A stretch of DNA of 64,000 nt, from NCBI RefSeq assembly GCF_028682635.1, contig NZ_JANHLK010000023.1, forward strand, positions 1-64,000. Reading direction: 5' to 3'. Both the position numbers and the translations under genes were made by a program. The notes beneath the pieces are model-generated. The model was not told where the DNA came from, did not search any database, and saw only the letters and a program-made list of their open reading frames with translations. This document shows, in pieces, positions 27,035 to 35,401 of this stretch (positions are counted from its first letter, which is position 1; each line of letters starts with the position of its first letter). Origin of the DNA: Pseudomonas putida. GTDB taxonomy: Bacteria; Pseudomonadota; Gammaproteobacteria; Pseudomonadales; Pseudomonadaceae.

Positions 27035-29506
27035 ATGCGCATTTTTCGCGAAACCCTGCGCGCGCTGCTCAGTCATTGGCGACAGCACCCGGTGCAGTTT
27101 TTCAGCGTGCTGACCGGGCTGTGGCTGGCCACCAGCCTGCTCACGGGGGTGCAAGCGTTGAACAGCCAGGCGCGGGACAGCTATGCCCGGGCCAGTCAGC
27201 TGATCGGCGGCGAACCCCAGGCCAGCCTGAGTGCGCCCGCTGGCGGGACTTTCCCGCAGCAGTGGTTTGTCGACCTGCGCCGCGCCGGTTGGCCGGTGTC
27301 GCCGGTGTTGCAGGGCCGGCTGACGCTCAAGGGCCATGAGGACCAGCGCCTGCAACTGATGGGCATCGAGCCCGTTTCGTTGCCGACCGGGTCCGAGGTG
27401 GCGGGGCGGGCATTGGCCATCGAGCAGGTTGTCGAGTTTTTCACGGCGCCGGGCAGCACCTGGATTTCACCGCAGACCTTGCAGAGCCTGGGGCTGACGG
27501 AAGGGGAGCGGCCGTTGGCCTTGAACGGCCAGGCCCTGCCGCCGCTGCACGCTCAAGCGGATATGGCGCCGGGGGTGTTGCTGGTGGACATCGGGTTTGC
27601 CCAGCAGATTCTCGGTTTGCCGGATCAGTTGTCACGTCTGCTGCTGCCCAGGGATTTCACCGCGACGCTGCCCGATCCGTTCAAGGGGCAACTTCAGCTC
27701 AAGAGCAGCGGCGAAGAAAACAATCTGGCGCGCCTCACCGAGAGCTTTCACCTGAACCTGGACGCCTTGGGATTCCTGTCGTTCGTGGTCGGTCTGTTTA
27801 TCGTGCATGCCGCGATAGGGCTGGCGCTGGAACAGCGTCGCGGTTTGCTGCGGACCCTGCGCGCCTGCGGGGTCAGCGCGCGGATGCTGATCACCTGCCT
27901 GGCCGTCGAACTGGGGGGACTGGCCCTGATCGGCGGTGTGGCCGGGGTCGTCAGCGGTTATCTGCTGGCCAGCGTGCTGCTGCCGGACGTCGCCGCCAGC
28001 CTGCGCGGCTTGTACGGCGCCGAAGTGGCGGGGCAGTTGAGCCTGAGCCCGTTGTGGTGGCTCAGCGGCGTCGGCCTCAGCCTGTTCGGCGCGGCACTCG
28101 CCGGTGCCAACAGTCTGTGGCGTGCAGCGCGCTTGCCGTTGCTCGCCCTGGCCGATCCGCAGGCTTGGCATCAGGCCCATGCGCGCTGGTTGCGTCGTCA
28201 GGGCTGGGTGGCGGCGCTGGCCTTGGCCATTGCGTTGCTGGCCTTGCTGCGCGGAGATAGCCTGGCCAGCGGTTTTGTGCTCATGGCCGCGTTATTGCTG
28301 GGGGCCGCGCTGGCGTTGCCGGTGGTCCTCAATGCCGTGCTCAATGGGCTGACCCACCGCAGTTCTTCGGTGCTCGGCCAGTGGTTCGTCGCCGATTGCC
28401 GGCAGCAACTGCCGGCCTTGAGCCTGGCGCTGATGGCGCTGCTGCTGGCCCTGGCGGCCAACATCGGCGCCGGCAGCATGACCGCCGGTTTCCGCCAGAC
28501 CTTCAGCAACTGGCTCGAACAACGGCTGACCGCCGAGCTCTACCTCAATCCCCAAAACCCGGCCCAGGCTCGGGAGATGTACGACTGGCTCAAGCAACAA
28601 CCGCAGCCGACGGCGGTGTTGCCCAACTGGCAGGTCTCGATTCAACTGCAAGGCTGGCCGGCGGATGTCTTTGGCGTGATCGATCACCCGACCTATCGCC
28701 AGCACTGGCCGTTGCTTGAAGCCCTGGACGACAAGCCCTGGGATCGCCTGGCAGCGGACGATACGCTGATGCTCAGCGAGCAACTGGCGCGGCGCTTGAA
28801 GGTCAAGCTCGGCGATCACCTGACGATCGCCACGCCCAACGGCCCATGGTCGCCGCGCATCGTCGGGGTCTACGCCGACTACGGCAATCCCAAGGGCCAC
28901 CTGCTGGTCAACGTCGATCACTTGTTGCGCGGCTGGCCGCAACTGACGCCGAACCGCTTCAACCTGCGCATCGAGCCGGCATTGATAACGCCGTTCGTGA
29001 CCGCGCTGCAGGCACGCTTCGCCCTGGAGGACAGCCGCATCGTCGATCAGGCCCGGCTCAAGGGCTGGTCGACGCAAGTGTTCGAGCGCACCTTCGCCGC
29101 CACCGCCGCGCTCAATAGCCTGACCCTTTGCGTGGCCGGCGTGGCGCTGTTCATCAGCCTGCTGACGCAAAGCCAGAGCCGTCTCGCGCAACTGGCGCCG
29201 CTGTGGGCGCTGGGCGTGACGCGCCGGCAACTGATGCTGCTCAACCTCGGGCAAACCTGGCTGCTGGCGCTGCTGACCCTGGTGCTGGCGTTGCCCTTGG
29301 GCATCGCGCTGGCCTGGTGCCTGGACGCGGTGATCAACGTCCAGGCCTTCGGTTGGCGCCTGCCGCTGCAGGTGTTTCCCCTGCAATTGCTGCAGTTGAT
29401 GGCGCTGGCGTTGCTGGCGACCTTGCTGGCGTCGGCGTGGCCGCTGTATTCGCTGTATCGCACGCAACCGGCGGACCTGCTGAGGACCTTTGCCCATGAG
29501 GATTAA
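27035..29506 (+). CDS. ABC transporter permease, FtsX family, large
   Basis: 823 residues. An N-terminal helix (about 20-45), a large periplasmic part, then two FtsX-type helix groups: about 245-440 (FLSFVVGLFIVHAAIGLALE and following) and about 695-820 (LTLCVAGVALFISLL and following). Such double-FtsX permeases serve in MacB-like or lipoprotein-type export. It acts with the ATPase before it. The end overlaps the lipoprotein gene by 11 bases. This three-gene order resembles the AttE/AttF/AttG-AttH-type cassette of Agrobacterium; the substrate is unknown. Confidence 0.87.
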   Translation: MRIFRETLRALLSHWRQHPVQFFSVLTGLWLATSLLTGVQALNSQARDSYARASQLIGGEPQASLSAPAGGTFPQQWFVDLRRAGWPVSPVLQGRLTLKGHEDQRLQLMGIEPVSLPTGSEVAGRALAIEQVVEFFTAPGSTWISPQTLQSLGLTEGERPLALNGQALPPLHAQADMAPGVLLVDIGFAQQILGLPDQLSRLLLPRDFTATLPDPFKGQLQLKSSGEENNLARLTESFHLNLDALGFLSFVVGLFIVHAAIGLALEQRRGLLRTLRACGVSARMLITCLAVELGGLALIGGVAGVVSGYLLASVLLPDVAASLRGLYGAEVAGQLSLSPLWWLSGVGLSLFGAALAGANSLWRAARLPLLALADPQAWHQAHARWLRRQGWVAALALAIALLALLRGDSLASGFVLMAALLLGAALALPVVLNAVLNGLTHRSSSVLGQWFVADCRQQLPALSLALMALLLALAANIGAGSMTAGFRQTFSNWLEQRLTAELYLNPQNPAQAREMYDWLKQQPQPTAVLPNWQVSIQLQGWPADVFGVIDHPTYRQHWPLLEALDDKPWDRLAADDTLMLSEQLARRLKVKLGDHLTIATPNGPWSPRIVGVYADYGNPKGHLLVNVDHLLRGWPQLTPNRFNLRIEPALITPFVTALQARFALEDSRIVDQARLKGWSTQVFERTFAATAALNSLTLCVAGVALFISLLTQSQSRLAQLAPLWALGVTRRQLMLLNLGQTWLLALLTLVLALPLGIALAWCLDAVINVQAFGWRLPLQVFPLQLLQLMALALLATLLASAWPLYSLYRTQPADLLRTFAHED

Positions 29507-30569
29507 GCTCGGGCTCTGCCTGGCCGCAGCGCTGCTCGCCGGTTGCGATCAGCCGGCGCCAGATGAAAAGGGCTTCGCCGGCCTCGGCAATCAAGCGGCC
29601 GCGTTTACGCCCGTCATGCCTGGTCGGGTGTTCAGCTTCCCGGCGGATCATGGCCCGCACGACGGTTTTCGCATCGAATGGTGGTACGTCACCGCCAACC
29701 TCAAGGATGAGCAGGGCCGCGAGTTCGGCGCGCAGTGGACGCTGTTTCGCAGTGCCTTGAAAGCCACGCCCGAGGCGTCCGGCTGGAGCAACCAGACGTT
29801 ATGGCTGGGCCACGCGGCGGTGACCTCGGCCTCGGTGCATCACGCCGCCGAGCGTTATGCCCGTGGCGGCGTGGGACAGGCCGGGGTGAGCCTGACGCCG
29901 TTCAACGCGTGGATCGACGACTGGCGTTTCAGCAGTCAGGCAACGGGCGCCGATCCCCTGGCCGACCTGCAACTCAGCGCCCGCGACAAGGCATTCAGCT
30001 ATCAACTGCGGCTGACCGCGAACCGACCGCTGGTGCTCCAGGGCGACAAGGGTTTCAGTCAGAAATCCGAACAGGGCCAGGCGTCCTATTACTACAGCCA
30101 GCCGTTTTTCCAGGCCAGCGGCACCCTCGAGATCGACGGCCAGCGCTTTCAGGTCAGCGGCCCCGCATGGCTCGACCGGGAATGGAGCAGCCAGCCCCTG
30201 ACCGCCGACCAGAGCGGTTGGGACTGGTTTTCCCTGCACCTGGACAGCGGCGAGCAGGTGATGCTCTATCGCATGCGGCAAAAGCACGGCGAACCGTACC
30301 TGACCGGCACCTGGATCGACGCTCGGGGCCAGACCGAAATGCTCAATGCCGACGAGATCCGCCTCACCCCACAGGACAGCGCCCAGGTGGCCGGGCGTTC
30401 GATGCCCGTGCGCTGGTCGATCCAGATCCCCGGCAAACACCTCGACATCGTCATCAGTGCGCTGAATCCCAATGCCTGGATGGATTTGCGTATTCCCTAC
30501 TGGGAAGGGCCGGTGCGTTTGAGCGGCAGCCATGGCGGGCAGGGGTATCTGGAAATGACCGGTTATTAG
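29496..30569 (+). CDS. AttH/CrtC-like lipocalin-fold lipoprotein
   Basis: 357 residues with a lipoprotein signal (MRIKLGLCLAAALLAGC, lipobox LAGC). The body has the family's hallmarks: FRIEWWYVTANL near residue 55, SSQPLTADQSGWDWFSLHLD and a closing YWEGPVRLSGSHGG. The family includes AttH of Agrobacterium and hydroxyneurosporene synthase CrtC and is a two-domain lipocalin. Lipid anchoring and coupling to an exporter suggest a role in moving or modifying a hydrophobic molecule. The start at 29496 gives the lipobox; the preceding Met is two codons earlier. Confidence 0.85.
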   Translation: MRIKLGLCLAAALLAGCDQPAPDEKGFAGLGNQAAAFTPVMPGRVFSFPADHGPHDGFRIEWWYVTANLKDEQGREFGAQWTLFRSALKATPEASGWSNQTLWLGHAAVTSASVHHAAERYARGGVGQAGVSLTPFNAWIDDWRFSSQATGADPLADLQLSARDKAFSYQLRLTANRPLVLQGDKGFSQKSEQGQASYYYSQPFFQASGTLEIDGQRFQVSGPAWLDREWSSQPLTADQSGWDWFSLHLDSGEQVMLYRMRQKHGEPYLTGTWIDARGQTEMLNADEIRLTPQDSAQVAGRSMPVRWSIQIPGKHLDIVISALNPNAWMDLRIPYWEGPVRLSGSHGGQGYLEMTGY

Positions 30570-30675
30570 AATCAAAAGATCGCAGCCTGCGACATCTTTC
30601 GTCTTCTCCCAATCAACCGGAACTCCACGCGGCGTCCACCCCTCTACCGTACGAATGCCTCTGATGGAGCCCGCC

Positions 30676-30918
30676 ATGCGCGAAGACCTCACACCGCCCG
30701 ACCTTGACGCGTGGCAGCGCCTGTTCGAAGACGAGGCGTACTGGCAGCAGTCCCCCGACTCCTATTACATGGATTTGCAGCGTCTGGCCGACGATCTGTT
30801 GGGGCAGGGCGCCATCGATCTCGAACAATGGCAGGCGCTCAAAGCCCGGGCGGAGCAATCCCACAAAGACTCCCCGGCGATCAACGTTGCCCGGGAGCTC
30901 GACGATCCCGAAGCCTGA
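30676..30918 (+). CDS. Small conserved-type acidic protein
   Basis: 80 residues, acidic and helical (LTPPDLDAWQRLFEDEAYWQ). No signal peptide or membrane segment. GGAG six bases before ATG 30676 decides the start; ATG 30664 is inside that ribosome-binding site. It is followed 10 bases later by another short gene, so the two form a small operon. No family is recognised. Confidence 0.6.
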   Translation: MREDLTPPDLDAWQRLFEDEAYWQQSPDSYYMDLQRLADDLLGQGAIDLEQWQALKARAEQSHKDSPAINVARELDDPEA

Positions 30919-30928
30919 GGAGCACCCC

Positions 30929-31096
30929 ATGAAACCCACCCCTGATAGCGAAAACCCCGACGAGCCACGGCCACCCGGAGAAACCGAGCGCGACAATGAC
31001 GCCCTGCGCCCCACCGATCCGACCCGGCGCAAGGAAAGCGGCAAAGGGACGACCAGCGGCGAATCCACTGCGCAAGAAACTGCGAAGAATCCCTGA
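30929..31096 (+). CDS. Small hydrophilic protein, 55 residues
   Basis: The frame begins MKPTPDSENPDEPRPPGE and ends AQETAKNP; it is highly charged and proline-rich, so probably disordered. GAGGAG lies directly before the ATG with good spacing, and the stop of the previous gene is just 10 bases upstream. A perfect 12-bp hairpin follows at 31119-31151. The ribosome-binding site and operon position are the evidence that it is real. Confidence 0.5.
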   Translation: MKPTPDSENPDEPRPPGETERDNDALRPTDPTRRKESGKGTTSGESTAQETAKNP

Positions 31097-31118
31097 TCAG
31101 CGTCTATGCTCATCCCTC

Positions 31119-31151
31119 AAACGGCGTTGAACCTTCGCTTCAACGCCGTTT
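31119..31151 (+). terminator. Hairpin after the small-protein operon
   Basis: AAACGGCGTTGA pairs perfectly with TCAACGCCGTTT around a nine-base loop. It lacks a long T tract, so termination may be partial; it also precedes the next gene by 32 bases and could protect an mRNA end. Confidence 0.55.
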
Positions 31152-31182
31152 GTCATCCTCCATCACAGGGAATGTTCTGCCT

Positions 31183-31764
31183 ATGAAACTCAACGCACTG
31201 ACCAAAGCCATCACCCTCGCCACCTTGCTGTCTGCCGCCAGCTTTAGCGCTGTTGCGGAAGACATTCCGTTGTCCGCCGTTGTGGAAGCTGATCAGATCA
31301 GCACCAAAGTCGTTTCGGTCGATGCCGCCAAACACCAAGTGGTGCTTGAAGGGCCGGAAGGTCGTCAGGTCCATGTGCAACTGACCGACAAGGCGAAAAA
31401 CCTCGACAACCTCAAGGCCGGCGACCAGGTCGACATCAAAGTCACCCGCTCCGTCGCGGCCTACCTCGATACCGACGTCGACAAAGGCTTGCCGGGCAGC
31501 TCGGAGCGAGCCGGTGAAGCCCGCAACGCACCCGGGAACGTCCCTGGCGGCGAAGCCTATCGTCAGGTACAAGTCCAGCTGCAAATTACCGACATCGACC
31601 TGAAGAAAAACCAGGTGTCCTTCAAAAACCCGCAGGGGCAGACCAAGACCATCACTGTCGAAGATCCGAAAGTTCAAGCCAAGCTCAAGGACCTGAAAGT
31701 GGGGCAAAGTGTCTTCGTGACATACACCGACGTTCTGCAAGTGACGACCAAAGCCAAAAGTTGA
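31183..31764 (+). CDS. Periplasmic protein of unknown function, two beta repeats
   Basis: 193 residues with a signal peptide (MKLNALTKAITLATLLSAAS..., cut near AVAED). Two similar halves (VVSVDAAKHQVVLEGPEGRQ and DIDLKKNQVSFKNPQGQTK), each followed by a KVGQ/KAGD turn (NLKAGDQVDIKVT and DLKVGQSVFVTYT), look like OB- or SH3-like beta domains. A Gly/Pro/Asn linker joins them. No catalytic motif. An 11-bp hairpin (31778-31814, TGATTGTTCCT and complement) follows the stop and may end the transcript. Confidence 0.65.
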   Translation: MKLNALTKAITLATLLSAASFSAVAEDIPLSAVVEADQISTKVVSVDAAKHQVVLEGPEGRQVHVQLTDKAKNLDNLKAGDQVDIKVTRSVAAYLDTDVDKGLPGSSERAGEARNAPGNVPGGEAYRQVQVQLQITDIDLKKNQVSFKNPQGQTKTITVEDPKVQAKLKDLKVGQSVFVTYTDVLQVTTKAKS

Positions 31765-31950
31765 GTGTTCTATCCATTGATTGTTCCTGTACAACTTTTG
31801 TATAGGAACAATCAACTACTTTGGTCGAACTGGTGGGTTTAAGTTGTTGGTTCCGAATTGTATTTCAGGTGAAATATTATAAAAGTTCGTATCAACAAAT
31901 TTCATGTTTCAAGCACGGACATATCCATAAACATCAATTAAAATACACCC

Positions 31951-32021
31951 CGTTCGCCCAGTGTCAGGGTTCTTTACCAGTGCATGGATTGCCGAGGCCA
32001 TAGCACTGGGCGAACTCTTTT
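31951..32021 (+). ncRNA. Candidate small RNA or structured element in an AT-rich gap
   Basis: The gap 31765-32150 has no open frame of note and is much richer in A and T than its surroundings. Within it GTTCGCCCAGTG (31952-31963) pairs perfectly with CACTGGGCGAAC (32004-32015) around 40 bases, and TCTTTTCT follows at once, as in a terminator. A TAAAAT box at 31939-31944 would start transcription near the foot of the stem; I see no good -35. It could instead be a leader or terminator for the gene at 32151. Confidence 0.35.
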
Positions 32022-32150
32022 CTCGACAGACGACTGCATTTTCAATCGAATGAAAGGCGCAGTTGTTGCTCTGCAATATTTCCCCCGGGTTTAAACTTGT
32101 AACTGATAGTTATCTGTTTGCCTGCAGCCCCGAGATGGAGTGACGACGAC

Positions 32151-32828
32151 ATGAAAATCCTGATGGTTTTAACGTCCCACGATCAATTGGGTAACACCGG
32201 CAAGAAAACCGGCTTCTGGCTGGAAGAATTCGCTGCACCCTATTACGCCTTCAAGGATGCCGGCGCACAACTGACCCTGGCCTCGCCCAAGGGCGGCCAG
32301 CCACCGCTGGATCCGAAAAGCGACGAGCCGGACGCGCAAACCGAGGCCACCGAACGCTTTCGCCAGGACCCTGCGGCGCAATCCGCATTGGCTTCGACCG
32401 TCGTGCTGGGTACGGTGAAGGCCGGGGACTTTGATGCGATCTTCTATCCAGGTGGCCATGGACCGCTCTGGGACCTGGCTGAAGACCGTCATTCGATTGC
32501 GCTTATCGAAGCCTTCTACAACGCCGGCAAACCGGTCGCCGCCGTTTGCCATGCGCCGGGTGTGCTGCGTCATGCCAAGGGCGCCGACGGCCAGCCATTG
32601 GTCAAGGGCAAGCAGGTGACGGGGTTCACCAACAGCGAAGAAGAAGCGGTGCAACTGACCAAGGTCGTGCCGTTCCTGGTGGAGGACGAGCTCCAGGCCA
32701 AGGGCGGGATTTTTTCCAAGGGGCCTGATTGGGCGAGCTACGTGCGAACCGATGGGCTGCTGCTGACGGGGCAGAATCCGGCGTCTTCACAGGCCACGGC
32801 TGAAGCGCTGTTGGCAAAATTGAAATGA
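32151..32828 (+). CDS. DJ-1/PfpI family protein (glutamine amidotransferase-like)
   Basis: 225 residues. The nucleophile elbow AVCHAPGVL (Cys about 129) and GHGPLWDL follow the pattern of the HchA-like/stress branch of the DJ-1/PfpI superfamily; Glu in KTGFWLEEFAAPYYAF near residue 26 would activate the Cys. Members act as glyoxalases, deglycases or chaperones. GGAG is ten bases before ATG 32151. It lies alone between an AT-rich gap and a REP pair, so it is probably a single-gene transcript. Confidence 0.85.
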   Translation: MKILMVLTSHDQLGNTGKKTGFWLEEFAAPYYAFKDAGAQLTLASPKGGQPPLDPKSDEPDAQTEATERFRQDPAAQSALASTVVLGTVKAGDFDAIFYPGGHGPLWDLAEDRHSIALIEAFYNAGKPVAAVCHAPGVLRHAKGADGQPLVKGKQVTGFTNSEEEAVQLTKVVPFLVEDELQAKGGIFSKGPDWASYVRTDGLLLTGQNPASSQATAEALLAKLK

Positions 32829-32834
32829 TCACTT

Positions 32835-32918
32835 TGTAGGAGCCGGCTTGCCGGCGAAGGCGTCTTCGAACATTGCGTAAGTCTCGCGGACGCATTCGCC
32901 GGCAAGCCGGCTCCTACA
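32835..32918. repeat. REP pair
   Basis: Arms TGTAGGAGCCGGCTTGCCGG and complement enclose about 40 bases between two convergent genes; the arms carry the CCGGC variant of the window-start repeats. Confidence 0.85.
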
Positions 32919-32931
32919 GGGGGGGTGTTGT

Positions 32932-34311
32932 TCAATTAACCAATGTGGCAAGACACTGCTCGATCGAGCGCTGTTGGGTTTGTGCGTACAACTGCAGTTC
33001 GTCAATGGTCGAACGCCCCAGGGCTTTTTCGAACGCCTGCTGGTTGGAGTGCTCGCCATAGTGGCTTTGCGCGGCATCCCCCAGGTTTGACTGGAAAATC
33101 CCCGCCGCACTGACCGGCAGGAAGTCCTCGTACACCAACGGCTCAACTCGCAGATACCCGCCGCTGACCAGGTCTTCGAGGCCCAAGGTTTTCAGGTCAG
33201 CCGCAGCCAGCCCTTTTTCCGTCACAAAGTAGCGAAAGAACGCCAGTTCCTGCTGGCGCATGCCCTCATGGGTGTCAGGAAATTCGCTGAAGTGCTGGGC
33301 CATCAATTCGTTGTAGCGGGTGGCGTTGGCTTCGTTGGGGAAGTCCTTGAGTTCGTCCCGGGCGGCATTGAGCAAACGGTCGTACAGCGCCCGGCCCTTG
33401 GGTGTCAGGGCCGCGCCGCGTTGTTCGATTTCCCCGAACCGGGCGCTGTGGCTGCCGCGCGTGTCGGATTGATCGGTGAACGCGATTGGCTCGTCCAGTG
33501 CCTTGAAACTGGTCTGGCGCAGCAGGATAGGGCACTGACGGCGGGGCGGACCTTCGATCACCGCTTTGGGGGTGATGCCGTGAGCCGGCATTTGCGCCTG
33601 CACGATGTCGATGTCCAGGGTGCGCGGCGTCAGGTGATTGATGTGCGGTCCCTTGAACGCCACCACATCGGCAATCAGCCGATGCTGGGCGCTGAGTTGC
33701 TGGTATTGCCCGGCGGTGACCGTGGCGCTGTGGTGCCAGCGGAAGGTTTCCAGGGCCTGTTCGACGAACTCGTCGGCCTCTTTTTCGCTCAGGCCTCCCT
33801 GGGTTTCGGCGCGGTCGATGAGGGCGAGGGCAGTGGGGGTGAAGATCGAACGCTTGTCCAGCACCGACAGGGCAAAGGCCCGCAGCTCGAGGTCTTCGAT
33901 CAGCTCCAGGCGCAACAGCGAGGTGAACACCCGGAACGGGCTGACCTGCAGCGACGCCTCATGCACCGCACGGAAAGCGGTGGAATGCACCGGCACCCCG
34001 GCCGGGGTCAGGTCGTAATAACCCACCGGCTGCATGCCCATGACCGCGAACAGGCGAGCGAGGGTGGCCAGCTCAGCGGCGGTACCGACCCGGATAGCCC
34101 CGTGGCGCTCAAGGTCGAGGCGCTCGATTTCCCCGGTGCTGTTCAGCTGTCGGGCCACTTGCGGGTCGTTGTCCAGCACATGGCGGTTGGTCTGTTCCAC
34201 CAGTTCCATCAACGCGCCGTACAGTGGCACTTCTTCGCGGTACATGTCGGACATCGCTTTGGAAAAGCGTTGGCGGATCAGGTCGGGGCTGACGAAGCTC
34301 GGGTGGCTCAT
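32932..34311 (-). CDS. hglS: 2-oxoadipate dioxygenase/decarboxylase (HglS/YdcJ, DUF1338)
   Basis: 459 residues, the family's usual length. It matches the DUF1338/YdcJ family of vicinal-oxygen-chelate-like iron enzymes that turn 2-oxoadipate into D-2-hydroxyglutarate in lysine breakdown. Visible marks are VPVHSTAFRAVHEASL and FKGPHINHLTPRTLD, both His-rich and likely metal sites, and SARFGEIEQRGAALTPKGR near the C terminus, where the Glu probably completes the site. AGGAA precedes ATG 34311; the ATG at 34410 lacks a ribosome-binding site. The other lysine-pathway genes are not adjacent. Confidence 0.85.
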   Translation of the reverse strand: MSHPSFVSPDLIRQRFSKAMSDMYREEVPLYGALMELVEQTNRHVLDNDPQVARQLNSTGEIERLDLERHGAIRVGTAAELATLARLFAVMGMQPVGYYDLTPAGVPVHSTAFRAVHEASLQVSPFRVFTSLLRLELIEDLELRAFALSVLDKRSIFTPTALALIDRAETQGGLSEKEADEFVEQALETFRWHHSATVTAGQYQQLSAQHRLIADVVAFKGPHINHLTPRTLDIDIVQAQMPAHGITPKAVIEGPPRRQCPILLRQTSFKALDEPIAFTDQSDTRGSHSARFGEIEQRGAALTPKGRALYDRLLNAARDELKDFPNEANATRYNELMAQHFSEFPDTHEGMRQQELAFFRYFVTEKGLAAADLKTLGLEDLVSGGYLRVEPLVYEDFLPVSAAGIFQSNLGDAAQSHYGEHSNQQAFEKALGRSTIDELQLYAQTQQRSIEQCLATLVN

Positions 34312-34422
34312 GAATACAATTCCTGGCGCGTGGACGTGAAGGATGGGAGAAAAGATCGCAGCCTTCAGCGACGCCGGCAAACGAAGTTTCTGACGGACTT
34401 CATTCTGCAAAGGACTGCCAGC

Positions 34423-35379
34423 TCAGTGCAGTCGTTGATCCTGCGGGCTTTCCGAACGCAGCGATGCCAAAAACTCCCGATACAGGTGGGCCGAACCGGC
34501 AGGCGCTTCGACCATCGGCATGTGCCCGATGCCTTCCCATATTTCCACCCGCAGATCCGCCAGACCTTTGCTCCAGATGGCCACGCTGCTGACATCGATC
34601 AAGCGATCCTTGCGCCCCCACAGCAACAGCGCTGGCGCCTTGATCGCCGGCAGTTTCGGTTCCATGGGCGGGCTGGCGCGAAAATCGCGAAAGATTTCTT
34701 CCAGTTCGTCGCGCGACTGTTGATAGCGATGGGCGATGGCGTCGAGTACCACGCGCGGCACCCACGGTGGTTCGGCCATGGTCATGCCATAGAAATATTT
34801 GAACTCTTCCCGCGAGTGAATCAGGAACGGGTTGTGGCCCTTGGCCAGATGCCGCTCCAGGTCACTGGGTTCCGGCGAGGTCACCCCGGCAGGGTCGAAC
34901 AGGGCGAGCGAGGCAATGCGTTCCGGATAGTTGGCCGCCAGCCAGGCGGCGATGTAGCCGCCCATCGAGTTGCCGATGACATGCACCTTGTCGACCCCGC
35001 AGACGTCGAGCAACTGGATCATCCGCTTGGCCTGCAGCGGGATGTCATAGCCGCCACCGGCCTTGAAGCCGGTTTCGCCATGCCCGGCGATGTCGGGAAT
35101 GATCACCCGGTAGTTGCCGACAAAGTGCCGGGCAAAACGCAGCCACAGGTTCTTGTCGGCACTGAAGCCGTGCAGCATCAACACATTGCTGGACGCCTCA
35201 TACGGCCCGCCTTGCCAGGTCGAGACAGTCATCTCGGGGATGGGCACGACGATCTTGTGCAGTTTGTACAACTTGGCCTCGACGGCCACGCTCAAGTCAT
35301 ACAGCCAGTACCCGATGGCCGGGTAGCTCAGCCAGCTCCAGGCGGCGAACACCGCGATAGCGACAACCAGTAAAAGCAT
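34423..35379 (-). CDS. Alpha/beta hydrolase with N-terminal membrane anchor
   Basis: 318 residues. A helix at about 1-25 (LLLVVAIAVFAAWSWLSYPA) anchors it. The hydrolase core has LMLHGFSADKNLW (oxyanion region), the nucleophile Ser in GNSMGGYIAAW, an Asp in LLLWGRKDRLIDVS and a His in GIGHMPMVEAP. It resembles lipase-like proteins often found next to flavin monooxygenases and starts 22 bases after the stop... of none of its own strand; the monooxygenase gene lies just upstream on the same strand, so they are likely co-transcribed. A Baeyer-Villiger ester would be a natural substrate, but that is inference. Confidence 0.85.
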   Translation of the reverse strand: MLLLVVAIAVFAAWSWLSYPAIGYWLYDLSVAVEAKLYKLHKIVVPIPEMTVSTWQGGPYEASSNVLMLHGFSADKNLWLRFARHFVGNYRVIIPDIAGHGETGFKAGGGYDIPLQAKRMIQLLDVCGVDKVHVIGNSMGGYIAAWLAANYPERIASLALFDPAGVTSPEPSDLERHLAKGHNPFLIHSREEFKYFYGMTMAEPPWVPRVVLDAIAHRYQQSRDELEEIFRDFRASPPMEPKLPAIKAPALLLWGRKDRLIDVSSVAIWSKGLADLRVEIWEGIGHMPMVEAPAGSAHLYREFLASLRSESPQDQRLH

Positions 35380-35401
35380 CAGGCGCCTTCCTTCTATCTG
35401 A

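Noticed and set aside
33268..35373. Plus-strand open frame of 701 codons
   Set aside because: It is opposite to the HglS-like and hydrolase genes, which show family motifs. No plausible protein on this strand.
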